Part shown: positions 1 to 16,800 of the stretch, one piece after another
Layout: every line of letters begins with the position of its first letter
How positions within the stretch are numbered: the first letter of the stretch is position 1
From: Trematomus loennbergii
Lineage: Eukaryota > Chordata > Actinopteri > Perciformes > Nototheniidae
DNA length: 64,000 nt
Direction of reading: 5' to 3'
Assembly: GCA_012861695.1 (NCBI GenBank)
Contig: JAAOOA010000002.1
Coordinates: 42,125,578-42,189,577, forward strand
Notes under the pieces: generated by a model
Told to the model about the DNA's origin: nothing
Databases searched by the model: none
What the model saw: only the letters and a program-made list of their open reading frames with translations
Program-made: the position numbers and the translations under genes

Positions 1-374
1 AAACAAACAAGGTATCTACCACGACTGTTTGAATGGGTAAACGTTTTTCGGGCTACTACGTTGGGATCGCGGAGAAATGCTCTCGGCAGACCCATGCTCA
101 CAGCGTTATAAACCTTTTTCTTACTCAATATCAAGCCACACTTATTGTTTTTACTGCGGCTGTGAGTGTTTGTGTGTGCTCAGGATGAGTTTTGCTTGTT
201 CTCGCTGTATCGCCAACACGGACGCCTCACAGCAATGAGCAGCAGCTGCGAACAGCTGCGAGCAGCAACGAGCCTTTCACGTCGCGTGACCAATCAGAGC
301 ACACTGGGCTCACAGGGAGGGGGGGCAGGAGCTCCAACAAGCTGTTTAGGACAGAGACCGGTGAATACACATAC

Positions 375-1093
375 CAGTGGCGAGCCGTGAGCTTTATACC
401 TAGGCCCTCTGACCCCCACCCCTTCCCTCGAAAAAAAGACGTTATTACGTCACAGCGTATACTTCAGCGGAATATCAAAACAACGGCCCAGGGTGCAAAA
501 CGCATCAATGACAGCGACCCTCTACCACACAAAACAACACCTGTGAACCCAATTTGTGTTCTTTGACATTGAAAATGATATTGCATTGTGTTTGTTACTT
601 TCATTGCAGTTGTATGTCTTAAGTGTAATTTGGCATGCTTTTATTTTGAAGGCGAGTTCACGCTGTTGACAGGAAGTTGTTGTTGCTATGGAAACAAGAA
701 CAGTTTCACAGCGGGCGGAACTCGTCATAAAGTCCGCGATAATAAAACCCACCCATTTAGAGGGAAGATATGATTGGTCAATTGTACTGTCATTTGACAT
801 TACTCTCTCGTTCAGTTACTATAGCGGGCCCTCTGTGAATCGCAGAGAGGCCCGCTATAGTAACTGACATTCAAACAGAGACTGAACAGGCAGATTCGAA
901 GGATTTATTTCTTTGGAAATGTTATTTTATTAAATCAAGTTTTTTTCGGTAAAACTAATGAAAAATATAACAAAAATAATATTAAAAAAATATATATTTA
1001 AAAAAAATATATTTTTTTTAATGTTTTTAAATATTTTTTGGAATATCTTAGGCCCTCACAGAGGGCCTAGAGGGCCCTGACGGCTCGCCACTG
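375..1093. mobile_element. hAT-like MITE inserted in the TTAA element
   Basis: The terminal inverted repeats are CAGTGGCGAGCCG at the left and CGGCTCGCCACTG at the right. The flanking 8-bp direct repeat ACACATAC (367-374 and 1094-1101) is a typical hAT target-site duplication. The uninterrupted sister copy near 45545 reads straight across the site, confirming the empty state. The interior is very AT-rich (about 940-1050), with GGCCCTC-rich subterminal motifs. No transposase is present. Confidence 0.85.
813..866. repeat. Near-perfect palindrome inside the hAT MITE
   Basis: The outer 18 bases of the arms, beginning CAGTTACTATAGCGGGCC, are perfectly complementary. The pairing continues through a CTCTG/CAGAG stem with one offset base, around a loop of about 7 bases. 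It could form a hairpin in single-stranded DNA. It is probably a subterminal or internal repeat of the MITE, and nothing suggests a gene. Confidence 0.8.
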
Positions 1094-1221
1094 ACACATA
1101 CTATACAGAGATGCTGTATGAGAAACCAATGTGAGTTTGGAAAATTGCACAGTATAAATCTATTTTAGTATAGCTCAACAATGGAATTATGATCAGTAGA
1201 AATGGCCATGACATGGGACCT

Positions 1222-2584
1222 TTAAAGTAAATTCAGATTGAACATAGTAAAACAATTTAAATTATAGTGTCCGTCCAAAAAAGAAACATTACTTATAGTG
1301 AAAACCACCCTTAAATGATGGGATCGAAGACTAAAAGCTTTAGGAATCCAAACTATAACATATAATAAGTACCCTGTATCAAGATTGATGCAAAACAAGT
1401 GACATTTGACCTTTTTTAGAAAGGTTTAGCACAAGAAAAACCCACCTCTGGGGTAATTTGGGTGGATTTGGGTGGATTTGCCGTTTCTCTGGAACGATTT
1501 TGATGATTGACACCTCTTTTGAACCGCCAATAGAATCGAGGGGAGATCCTAAATCCACATACACGTACACCATTGAGGAATGAGAGTGATGCGCACGCAG
1601 TTTGCCCAAACCAAAAGCTATGTTACCCTCTGAAAACTGAAAACTACGCTTTTTGCCATAAATATGAAGATGGATTATCAGTAATCATTTCAAAGTGACA
1701 CAGAGACATTAGATTAACCTTCAGCAGCGTTTTATGCGTTTTAATTTCATTGAACACAACTTTTGATCAGAAAACAGCAGAGGTAAGCCTTATTTTCCGT
1801 TTTGGTCCCGTAAAGCTACGTTGTGTGTTGTCTGGGTTTGCTTCCCCTGCCGCGAGTTTTGGTCACTCAGCGATGATGCTAATACTTCTAGAATTTGTGG
1901 AATCTCAGTTTGCTAGCTGATATCTTGCTTGTGCAGATCCGATAAGTAATAAAGTATTTCTACCGTGAGTTCTGTGCTAAGTGCGTTAGCATTTTGTCGC
2001 TCAGGGCTAATTCAGAGGCTTGTTATTACCCTTGTGTTTTGTTTAGCTAAAAATGGTTAATATTGTCTGATAGCTGAGTTTCTTCCCGTTAAGTGGGTAT
2101 GACACATTCATAGTTTGTTAAATGTTAAGAAGCCCTCAGACGCTGTTTCTTGCAAGATGTTGCGTTTTGCCCCGGTACCGGGGACATGGGGCTTAACTGG
2201 TTTGCAATTACAATATAAACCAGTTACAAAGTGTTTATATACTGCCTATAAATACTTAATAAAGAGATAAAGTAAAATAAAGTGTTAACAAATTGCAAAC
2301 ATGCCACGTCAGTGTAGTCCTCCTTCAGCACAGTGAGATTCCGGCTCCGACTGTTCTCTGTACCCCTGCACCACCGGGGGCCCGACGCCCAGACTGCAGC
2401 CCTGCCTGGGGCCCGCAGTGGCAGATGGCCAGGACAGGCTGTGCTGAGCAAGGCACGTGGGTATCGAGAGGAGCCACAGAATGCTTTGGGCGACAAACAC
2501 ACACACTCAAACGTTTTGATTCTGCCGGTGACACTGATACTGTTAGATTAAAGTTGCAAAATAGGTGACACTTGTATTGCAACC
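1222..2584. other. Non-coding flank with a dispersed repeat at about 1640-1935
   Basis: No gene is seen. Positions 1640-1935 share a diverged but collinear match with 26690-26945: the CATTGGATTAACC-like block, the TTTTGATCAGAA block, the AAGCTACGT block, the TTTGCTTCCCCTG block and the CTAGAAT block in the same order. This stretch is therefore an old repeat copy. The GGGGCTTAACTGGTT motif near 2187 has a relative near 3260 (GGGGCTTAACAGGTT). The GC-rich segment 2335-2470 is unexplained. Confidence 0.5.
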
Positions 2585-3183
2585 CAGTCTCACGGCATTT
2601 CGTGTTATAGTCACGACATTTAATCTATTGATTCGTGTTCACCAACACGATTGTCCCCTTTTTTTCGTGTCACACAGAACGATTTTAAAAGCAATGTATT
2701 TCTATTGGTAGTGTGTTTCGTGCCTGCACCACGTCTTTTTGTCCGGTCGGGTCTTGTAAGACCGGAAGCTTTGTGGTTCATAAAAACATGTTCTTACTCA
2801 ATATCAAGCCACGATTATTGTTTTTATTTTAAATCGTATAATGTCGGAGTTTTTTTGCCGTCCGCGAGGAAAATAAATGGGGCAAAGAGCCTCAGAATAC
2901 TGATATCTGTATTTTTTTAAATCTTTATTTCCTTCTAATTTGTTATTATTTGGTGCAGGCACGAAACATACTACCAATAGAAATACATTCTAAAGTCTCT
3001 AAAATCGTTCTTTGTCAGAATACTGAAATCTGTATTTTTTTTAATCTTTTTTCCTTCTAATTTGTTATTATTTACATTGCTTTTAAAATCGTTGTGTGAC
3101 ATGAAAAAAATGGCGAGATCGTGCTGGTGAACACGAATCTATAGATTAATTTTGTGACTATAACACGAAATGCCGTGAGACTG
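2585..3183. mobile_element. Foldback-type element with about 115-bp terminal inverted repeats
   Basis: Left arm 2585-2699 starts CAGTCTCACGGCATTTCGTG. Right arm 3070-3183 is its imperfect reverse complement, ending AAATGCCGTGAGACTG. Inside, 2892-2957 and 3016-3079 are near-identical direct repeats of about 60 bp, and 2952-3012 is a further inverted match to 2680-2733. So the right side carries a duplicated arm segment. No coding region and no clear target duplication were found. The superfamily is unknown. Confidence 0.75.
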
Positions 3184-5103
3184 TGTTGTACTATTTAGAA
3201 GTGAAGATATAGTCAATTGTTCTGGGAATGTCATTTTCGAGCCTGAGGCCTGAAAAACAGGCTCGGGGCTTAACAGGTTAACCAGTCTTTTACCACAGTC
3301 TTGTTTTAACAGAGCTTTTACAATGCTTTTAAAGGGTTTTTACAAGGTCTTTGTAGGGCTATTGTTATGGTACCGAGAGCCAGCACACCACACAGGGCCC
3401 TACGCTCTTCCCTAACCTAACCCCATCCATTTCTCTGGGGAAATGTGGCTCCGTCTGAAGCATGTAGCATGCAGTCGCTTTGCCAGGGCTAAGCTTTAGT
3501 TTTTCGAGTGCACAACAAGTTTAACTATGTGGTATGAAGCATTAAATAAATACAGTCAATAATACGTCAGATTTTGGTTGATGGTTTACAATACACTTCC
3601 ATTGTTTTGTGATGTCAGACCGCTTCTTCATGTCACGCCCCAAATGTACGTTTAATTGCACCTTTTCTGTAAAAATCTTGAAATGTTCCAATTCCAAGTT
3701 GTCCGAACGCACCACAATGGGCTAAAAAGCTTAACAAATTCTAAGTTGGTCCTTAAATGCGAGCAACACATTTCACAATAATCGCTTGAGAAAATGCTAC
3801 AAAAAAAGATGATTGATTCCTTTAATATAGGGCAAATATCTGCATGATACAGAATTGAAAAAACAAAACAAGGGAGGGGGTCGTCTTTGTCACAAAGTTG
3901 AGGCTAACACACACACTCAGGCGCAGATAGCCACACACAGTCTGATCTCTGACAAACACAAGGAGGTGGGGTGCGGACGCACGCTGAGCGCCACCTGTGC
4001 TCCGGCACAGAGTCTCTACAGAGAGCAGGTAGCATCCACCCTGTCCCACTCTCACACATTAACAGTCGGATGGGCAAATAGGCTTGTTAACACATGCTCC
4101 CATACACCCCCGCCTACCACACACACACTCACAAACACACACTAAATCCTGCACCACAGAGAGCAGATTTCAGGCTGATCGTCTCCATTCTGTCACGTGA
4201 AGTGATGGCGGGTGTACCGGAGCGATCCCAGTCAGGATTAGCAACACAATCATGGGGGGGAATATGGTGGAGAATAGGAATCTGAACAGTGCTGGGGGTG
4301 AAGAGGGGGGCAGTGAACGCGGGCATGGGTGAAGGGGTTGTAAACCAGAGAAGTAAGACAAATAATAAAATGTGTTATTTGACAAAAAAACATAGATAGA
4401 AGAGGATGTGATATTATAGTGTCAAATAAGTTGCGTGTGAAGATTTTAATTGTTAAATATTATATTTTTAATGCTAACCTCCTTTTACCAGTCAACAATT
4501 CAAAGACGGTCTACAGTAAGAATACGAATATTATGCAGTGAATGTAAACTAATATATAGAACATTCCTGAGCATGAACTTGTTCACCCACACAAAGAAAT
4601 AAAAATGTTGAACAACCCTACAGAGAATGCTTTTTTGCATTATAAATGTGTGGTTTTACTATAAAATATATCAATATAAAAATTGTAACAGTTTGAAGTG
4701 TACGGATCGGGAAAAGGTCCCAAATGCAGATAAGGGAGGCAGCAGGAGACATTTGATGACGTATTGGGTAAAAAGGCGGGAACTCTTTGACACTGTGGAA
4801 GGAGGAGGTTGCACGGAGTGAAGAAAATAAACAACCAAACACAAACACGTACAAACACACACACACACACACACACTTAATACTGTAGGGATGAGGAGGA
4901 TAAAAGGACAGGTAAATCAATCGGGGCAGAGCAATCGAACTGGCGGGAAAACACTCAAAACAGTAAGTAAAGATCTTTAGAATTCTTATGCTATGATGGA
5001 ATATTTCAAATAATTATGATGTTTTTTTGTAGAAAATATGACATAGTATTTATGTGTGTTCAAGTCAGCTCATTTGTCACAAAATACAAATATGAACCTG
5101 AAA
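3184..5103. other. Non-coding interval with a short (CA)n
   Basis: I see no gene. The interval contains CA-rich sequence at 3909-4140 and a (CA)12-type microsatellite at about 4853-4876. Short reading frames here are low-complexity or lack any recognisable domain. Confidence 0.5.
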
Positions 5104-6545
5104 TAGAGATGGGCGAGTCCTGATTCATCCGGATCATTAACCCGGATCCTAGAAATGAGCTGGTCGTGACGAGTCTCCCCTCTCCATTAACCCGAGTCCT
5201 TTGAGTCCCACACTTGGTGTGACGTACAAATTAAAACTATAAATTGCGTCACTCGCTACTCTCTTTATAACATGTAAAATCACATTACAACGTACCCCAG
5301 TCCATCTGCCTACCCTTTAGCAAGTAGGATAGCTGCCAGAAGTGATCGTTTGGCTCAGGGGAGGGGACGCGGATCAGTGAAACTTCCTGCAGACTCGTGG
5401 GGACTCAGAGGAGCCGACGGCTCCTAACCGTAATAGCATAGCAGATCCAGAGATCCATACTCGTCATGTGCACGAGCATAGCCCCTCCTCCAGCACCCGG
5501 CTCCCGCGGCTATATTATGCACGAGTCAACAGCAGACTCGCAGATTCGCAAATCCTGACTCACTGTGCAAAACATAGCAGACTCGTGCGGACTCAGAGCC
5601 GTACCGTATAGCAGCAGATCCAGAGATCCAGCAGACTCGTCATCATGCACGATTCAACAGCAGACTCAGATTCGCTAAATCGCAAAATGACCTTTTTTTT
5701 GTGATCAATATGTTTTATTAAAGCAAAAGACACCACTTTACACACATTTAACACATACAAACACCAGTATTGCAATGATTACGCAGTCCATGAGAAAATA
5801 TGGGGGGCATATGATTAGATATAATTATATGTTTAATAATAATAATTGTATAATTAAGACATTTTATATATTCTAACTGTTTTGCAATTTTCTATCATTT
5901 GTCATTGTTTGTTTCTTTTTGTGTGCTATGTTCAAAATAAACGTTTTGCCAAGTAAGATCCTTATTGGAAATGCAGCTATTACACGCAGGAGACTGTTGC
6001 ACAACATGACAATTTTGTTAGAAGTCTACACTGAAACTTCATTTAGAGCCGGAAACATAATGGACTTAATCAAAATCGCGGGATCCGTGAATCCAGGTCA
6101 ATGATCGAGAGAGACCAGTAGCCTACGAGTTAGTCAGCGGAACTTCACAGACTCAGATTCGCAAATCCTTACTCACTGTGCAAAACACAGCAGCAGACTC
6201 GTGCGGACTCAGAGCCGTAGCCATATAGCAGCAGATCCAGAGATCCAGCAGACTCGTCCTCATGCACGAGTCAACAGCAGACTCAGATTTGCCAAATCGC
6301 AAAATAACCCTTTTTTTTGTGATCAACATTTTTTATTAAAGCAAAATAACTGTGTAGCGGAGGTTAATATAACGTCAGTTTAATATGCTCGTGAAATGCA
6401 ACAACTTTTCGGTTTCACCGATAGGATTTCTACGGTCTTGGTGATGCTGACTCATATGACTCAAATGACTCGTATGATCCGGATCTCTTCAATGACTGAC
6501 TCAGAAGACCCTGAGTCCTAAAAGGATCCGGATTTGCCATCTCTA
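5104..6545. mobile_element. hAT-superfamily non-autonomous transposon, 1442 bp
   Basis: The ends are TAGAGATGG and CCATCTCTA, a perfect 9-bp inverted repeat resembling Ac-type hAT termini. They are flanked by the 8-bp direct repeat ACCTGAAA (5096-5103 and 6546-6553). Subterminal ATCCGGATC and GACTC motifs recur in both orientations near both ends, as expected for transposase-binding repeats. An internal segment is duplicated (5531-5733 and about 6149-6350). No transposase frame is visible. Confidence 0.88.
5531..6350 (+). repeat. Direct duplication of about 200 bp inside the hAT element
   Basis: 5531-5733 and about 6149-6350 match closely in the same orientation. Both run from an AGACTCGTGCGGACTCAGAG block to a TTTTTTTTGTGATCAA block followed by a TTTATTAAAGCAAAA block. 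The roughly 400 bp between them is AT-rich and unrelated. This looks like a duplication within the element before or after insertion. Confidence 0.75.
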
Positions 6546-6553
6546 ACCTGAAA

Positions 6554-7587
6554 ATGAGCATAATATATCCTCTCAAAGATACAAAGAGAAGTAAACAAAT
6601 CAGCAGTGTGCTAACCCTGGGTAAGGGTTAGGGTTAGAATTTCAACAAAGTTCACTTTGAAGTGCAGGTACTGCGGTATAAACACAGCATCAGTACATGA
6701 ATACATAAACTGTATTCGCCATTTAAGTCCACAGTTCCTTTTAAAAGTTAACCCTCTCTGCCATCTGTTAGGCCACATACTAAAAGAGAGATCTCACCAG
6801 AGATCCTCTCGGATGAAAACACTATGTATTTCTTTATTCGTCCAACAGCATCTGAGATGAAAAGATGATAAATAGCTGCTGATATGCATCTGCAGGGTGA
6901 TAATGTTCCCAGTGACCAACACACAGTATATCATGCTGACATCTGAGGAGAGCCTTGTCTCTCCATCTCTTTGCCCCCGTATGTCTGCGCTAACGCTTTC
7001 CAGTTGTGACAAGGGATAATGATTGGTGAGTCTCAGATCTGGGATCCCATCAGTTAAAAGTACTCACAGTGACAGCTCTGGCACAACAGAAACACACAGC
7101 TCTCTGCCTCTCTCCCACTTTACCTCACACTCTATTATCCCTCTTTTCCTCTTCACTTCCTTTCTCACCTTTTCTCCCTCTGTCACCTGTACTCCTGCTG
7201 TTTTCTCCCACCTTGTTTCTGTCTCCCTGCATTTTCCCCTGCACTGGAGTTTAATACAAGCAAGAGACAAGTACAAGTTCATTATCTACTGAACACCATG
7301 CAACCCTCTGTGTGGCTGTGCTTGTCTAACCTACAATGTCAACCCTCCTCCACCACCCCCAAAATCCTGCTGCTGGCTGATCGACCACTTTATCACAGCT
7401 ATTACATCACGATCACTTCTGGTGGGTAACCACTGCGGTCCACACAAGCAAATAACACCTGCAATGCACGTATACAGGCAGGGATATTCACAAAAGGCTT
7501 TTCGTTTTCAGTGAAGGGTTACTCCTTCCTGTTGAAGACTTTTTTTTGCATGATACATACATAATTGGGTCACATTGTTTTATGTCA
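6554..7587. other. Non-coding interval
   Basis: No gene is supported. The interval contains two tandem GGGTTA units (6625-6636) and a pyrimidine-rich stretch 7100-7250 that produces Ser/Phe-rich spurious translations. 7535-7587 (GCATGATACATACATAATTG region) is a fragment of the repeat unit described at 7727-8856. Confidence 0.45.
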
Positions 7588-7645
7588 GGTCTCCCTTGAA
7601 AAAGAGATCGATGATCTCAATGGGACCATCTGGTTAAATAAAGGT
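7588..7645 (+). mobile_element. LINE (L2/CR1-like) 3' tail
   Basis: The string beginning GGTCTCCCTTGAAAAAGAGAT and ending GGTTAAATAAAGGT is a familiar teleost LINE 3' end. Only the tail is present, with no reverse transcriptase, so it is a 5'-truncated copy. The family is assigned from remembered resemblance, not an alignment. Confidence 0.6.
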
Positions 7646-7726
7646 TTGAAAACTGAATGTCTGTTTCCATTTTTGTCAAATAAAATGTCTGGTGCCAAAC
7701 ATCTTGCCATGATATTGGTAGAGATA

Positions 7727-8856
7727 TTCCTGATCCCCAGTGGATGCATTCCAATGTTTTTGGTGCCTTATTGGCTTTATGTCAGGACCTCGACACAAAC
7801 TGATGAACCCAAATGCACTCCCCAGAGACAAAGTCTTGAATGTCATAAAAAAATGTATTATTTTAACAGATCAGGTAATCCCTCGTAGGTAGTGGAAATA
7901 ACAAAAAGTGCTCACAAGGAGGAAAAAACTAACGTAACTAAAAGAGAACTTAATAAAAACTTAAGCCTAACAAAATAAACAAACATAACAAAACCTGACA
8001 TGAGTGAAAAGCGATCCTTTCAGAGCTGAGGCTTGGCACGGCCATTCGGGGAAACAAACAAGACGAACTGACACAGGACAGGGGAGAGACAGGACTATTT
8101 AAACATGAGGGGAGTGGGAACAGGTGGAAACAATCAGGGGCGGGGCAGACACTGATGATGGTGGGAATAAACACACAAGGGGAGGAAGAAAACAGGGCCT
8201 GAAATGAAAGGCAAGAGGTAAGTCCAAAATAAAACAGGAAATGACAGACAAAATACATAAACATAACTAACACATTTGACGAGACACAACACTTTAATTC
8301 TAACACCACTGCCAAAATAACTCACCATTTTTCTAACACTTGGGAAACTTCCCATTTAAAGACATATTTTTGCATGACATACATCAAATGTTGGTGACAT
8401 TATTTTATGTCAGTTTGTCTAGATAGGAATACACACTCTGTGGCTGGCATGCAGATGCTTCCTTATATTCTGAATCTGACATGTACTGTAGGATGAATTA
8501 ATTAATTTCATTGATACTGCGCCAAGTCTTTCAGTTTTTTGAAAAAATACAAAAAAGTCCACATTCAGCTTTCATTTGTTTCATTATTTGGTTTCCATAA
8601 CATGCAATTATATTTGGCATGGATTTTCCTGATCCCATGAATTCCAATCTTTTTGGTGCTTTATTGGCTTTTATTCTAACACCAAGGCTAAACAAATCTG
8701 ACTTGTTCAACATTTCGGACACTACCCAACTAAATACATAGTTTTACATGACATAATGTATATTTGGGTTACATTGTTTTATGTCTTTTTGTCTAGATGG
8801 TAATATCCACTCTGTGTCTGGCAGACATACTGCTTCTCATTCTGAATCTGACATAG
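7727..8856 (+). repeat. Two diverged copies of an about 230-bp unit, first copy split by a solo LTR
   Basis: Copy 1 covers 7727-7779 plus 8292-8490. Copy 2 covers 8624-8856. Both run from a TTCCTGATCCC block through GGTGC(C/T)TTATTGGCTTT, TCTAACACCA, a TTTTATGTC block and GTCTAGAT(A/G)G to TTCTGAATCTGACAT. A third partial copy lies at 10806-10890, and a fragment at 7535-7587. Removing the LTR gives a spacing of about 380 bp between the copies. The origin is unknown. Confidence 0.7.
7780..8291 (-). mobile_element. Solo LTR, probably gypsy-like, 512 bp
   Basis: The element begins TGTCAGGACC and ends ACACAACA, so it has TG...CA ends. It is flanked by the 5-bp direct repeat CTTTA (7775-7779 and 8292-8296). 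The adjacent repeat copy at 8650-8680 shows the uninterrupted site. Read on the minus strand it carries a TTTAAATAG TATA-like box (about 8095-8103) followed by a CT-rich region, like teleost gypsy LTRs. No internal gag/pol sequence or second LTR is present, so it most likely arose by LTR-LTR recombination. Two frames of 73-121 codons on the minus strand lie mostly in it and are not genes. Confidence 0.78.
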
Positions 8857-13756
<4,900 letters not shown>

Positions 13757-13846
<90 letters not shown>

Positions 13847-13881
13847 CACGCGCGCGCGCGTGCGTGCGTGCGTGTGTGTGT
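13757..13881. repeat. (GT)n/(GC)n alternating purine-pyrimidine tract
   Basis: GT repeats with one phase break at about 13789 run into CGCGCGCACGCGCGCGCGCG, then TGCG repeats, then GT repeats. The roughly 90 bases after the break alternate strictly between purine and pyrimidine, including the CG-rich core. This is the classic composition favouring left-handed Z-DNA under supercoiling. Confidence 0.95.
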
Positions 13882-16800
13882 AACTCGGGCTGGGGGATGT
13901 GGCTGTAGTCCTAAGGTGGAATATACCCTTGAGCAAGGTGGTATTACACTTGGCTCTCTCCTTGGCTTGGCTTATTATCATTTTTTTCCCATTAGCATTA
14001 TACATGTTGAAGAAGTGCTTCTGGGTTATTTCAAAACAAAAACATGACATAAGGGTTTAATTACAGTAAAAGAGATTACGGACTGAATGATACCATTATC
14101 AATTCTGGATTATTTCTAAGAATAGAACGTGTTTAGGAAAAACAGTCCATTTTCAATCAGCTGTTTGATCAAACACCTCAATTTAATGAACGAGTATCTC
14201 ATATAGGGTTTATTTTGGTTATTCTAACCGATGAAGTGCAAAATCATCATTAAGCAAAGATCATTTTAATATGGAACTCAACCTGTTCAACCTTTAAACC
14301 CAATGAAATCATTCCCCTGGGCAAGGAACACACATTCCTGGTAGAGTATTATAATATTGCTCTAACTGGTGAAAGCTGCAGTGGTACATTTCAAAAGAGG
14401 TGAAATCCTTCCTCAATTTTGATCAAATGTTTTAGTCTTTTGGCATTTTATAATGTATAAGGGGCATCGAACCATTGCTTTCTTTTGACTATTTCAGCCT
14501 GGTTTCATTGTGTGAGTGTGCTGACAACTATCTTGTTAATATATGTTCAGTTTGGATCGTTTCAGAAGGCATTGACAACATCATGACTTCTGCAAATGAA
14601 GCTTTAGGAAAGCTGTTTAACTTGGTTGGCAGAGGCAGATCCAGGCACACTTTATGTGAACCCAACCACACAAACAGAAACACACACCTTCACTATTTAA
14701 TAGATGAACTTACCTGCAGATGCTTTCCCTGTTTTTAGAATGAATCCCAATCAGGGGTTCCCATCGCCGTGGCTACATCCATCGAGGAACAAATTACAGT
14801 TGGGGATTAGGATTGGGGAGGGGGGACAACCCAGTGTTTTATCAGTGGGGCCGTGTTCCGTCTGCCGAGCCGCTTATATTTCAGGTAAACATAATCCAGA
14901 TTCGACTCTGGCGGGGGTAGATTCAATTAAGATACAGAGACAACTTTGTTAATGCAGCCGTATCTTAATACCCTGGCCACAGCTTGTAATGAATCTGGGC
15001 TCCGGGGTGGGAGCTGGGAGTCAGGACTGAGAGTGACGGTGTTCTGTGACGTGGATGCTGGAGGTAGTCATCAGGCCAATAACTGCTGCTGGAACCTGTG
15101 TTTCTGTCTTCATGCACATCAGGCATTGATTCGATTACAAGAGAGCACTTCAGATAACATTTGTGTTTCCTACATCATTTTGTCAACCACAGGTGGATAA
15201 CAGAAGCATTAACAAACCAATACAAACACAAAGATATTAAGACACAAACAAGTCAAAGAGATAGGGAGTGCACCAGTCCTGATAGGCAGTGTTGTATTAT
15301 GAGTTGTCAAAAAATGTCTTAAATATTGGTCTAAAATTAAGTGTCAATTAAAAATAGATATCTGAAACGTGTCTGTATGGATCAAACATTAAAAGGCTTC
15401 CTCTTTTGTTTAGTTTAACAGTGGTAGGCAAAACTAAATGTTGCATTTCCACCATCTATTGGAGAACGTTTGTGAATGTCGTAAATGTTAATATAGAAAA
15501 AGCTTCATAAAGTGTATATTTCACTAAGAACATAATTCTCAAAAAAATGAAATAAGTTAAGACACATTCATCCTCACAGATAATTGAAGGTTGAATAAGA
15601 TATGGTCACATGCAGAATATAAAGTATGCTTTTTCAAATGAAAAGAAATACACCCGCTTGGATGTCCACTTTAAACTCACTTTACCCATTATCAAAGGCT
15701 TCAGAGGATTTAGGATATTCATTGACAAGACTATTTATTATCTGACTACTTTTACTGTAAACTTTTTTCTAAAAGCTAATCATCTCTGGATTTCAGAGCT
15801 AAAGCCTAAAGCAAGTCTTTGTCCTAAAATACTCATAATTCATTTTTCTCACCCATGTAGAAAACAACAGTTTGACATCACCTGATTGAAGGCCGATTGA
15901 TGAAGACGTTTCTTGAATAGCTTTAACAAGAGCTGCTCAGTCCCAAAGCTTTTTTGGTCTTTCAGTCTGGGTCACTATAGCTCAACAATCCTCGCTGTGT
16001 GCCAGCTGAGAGACAGCCACCCTGAGACCCACACCAGAGCATATCTCATCCCTCTGGATGTTAATATGTATTGACGGCACTTTGCTGGTGTTGGAACATT
16101 AAAAAGGGGATCGGCAAGAAGGGCTCTGCGGACTTAAGCCCTGGGAGGCCACGACTCAAAGTCTTATTCAGATGATGTGCAGTGAGATGCTTGTCCTTGA
16201 AGAAAAGGAATTAGTGTCTGTGGAAGTCAAAGGAAAACATGGAAAGAGAGAAAAAGAGTAAGGGGGGGCTGAGTAAGACAGGATGAGAATGTGTTTGACA
16301 GAAAAATGTGTGCATGTGGATTTGAGAACGTGTGTTTGCATGAATATTTGTGCACATGCCCATGTGAGATAGAGCTACAGAAGAGAAAGGAGGAAAAAGA
16401 AAGGCAAAGCAAGACTTGTTCCCACAGGGAGAGAGGCTGCAAAGAGCACAGGCTGCTACAGAAGTGTTAGCACAGGACCAGGCAGACAATCCCCTCTCCA
16501 GGAAACGCACATCAAAGAGGTTTAAGTAGTCAAGACTTGTTCCGTGTGGTTCCAACCAGCAGCCTGCCCTGTAGCCATACTTCTCCTCTTCGTGTCCACA
16601 TGCGTTAGGAAGGGGTGACCGGGCTTCGCAATTGAGTCACTGCAACATTTGATTGAGACCGCAGTGTTCCTCTCCAACAATGTGTAGATTACTTGTCATG
16701 ACTGAGGTGTTGGCGGACACATTTCAATAATCAAGCTGTGTTAAACTTACAGGCATAAATAGTCCAGGCATTAGTTACATATTTTAAAATGTTAGATTCT

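Larger units (their letters stand above)
1..1221. mobile_element. TTAA-type non-autonomous DNA transposon, left end cut by window, interrupted by a hAT MITE
   Basis: Positions about 60-374 and 1102-1221 match the complete copy at 44838-45670 (same order, same strand, many substitutions). The right end reads CATGACATGGGACCT followed by TTAA (1222-1225), as in the complete copy. The 719-bp interruption at 375-1093 is a separate element. The TTAA target and AGGGCCC-type terminal inverted repeat fit the Kolobok/piggyBac-style class. No coding capacity is seen. The superfamily is inferred from the ends only. Confidence 0.72.

Noticed and set aside
7950..8355. Two minus-strand frames of 121 and 73 codons
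   Set aside because: They lie almost wholly within the solo LTR and lack gag/pol features.
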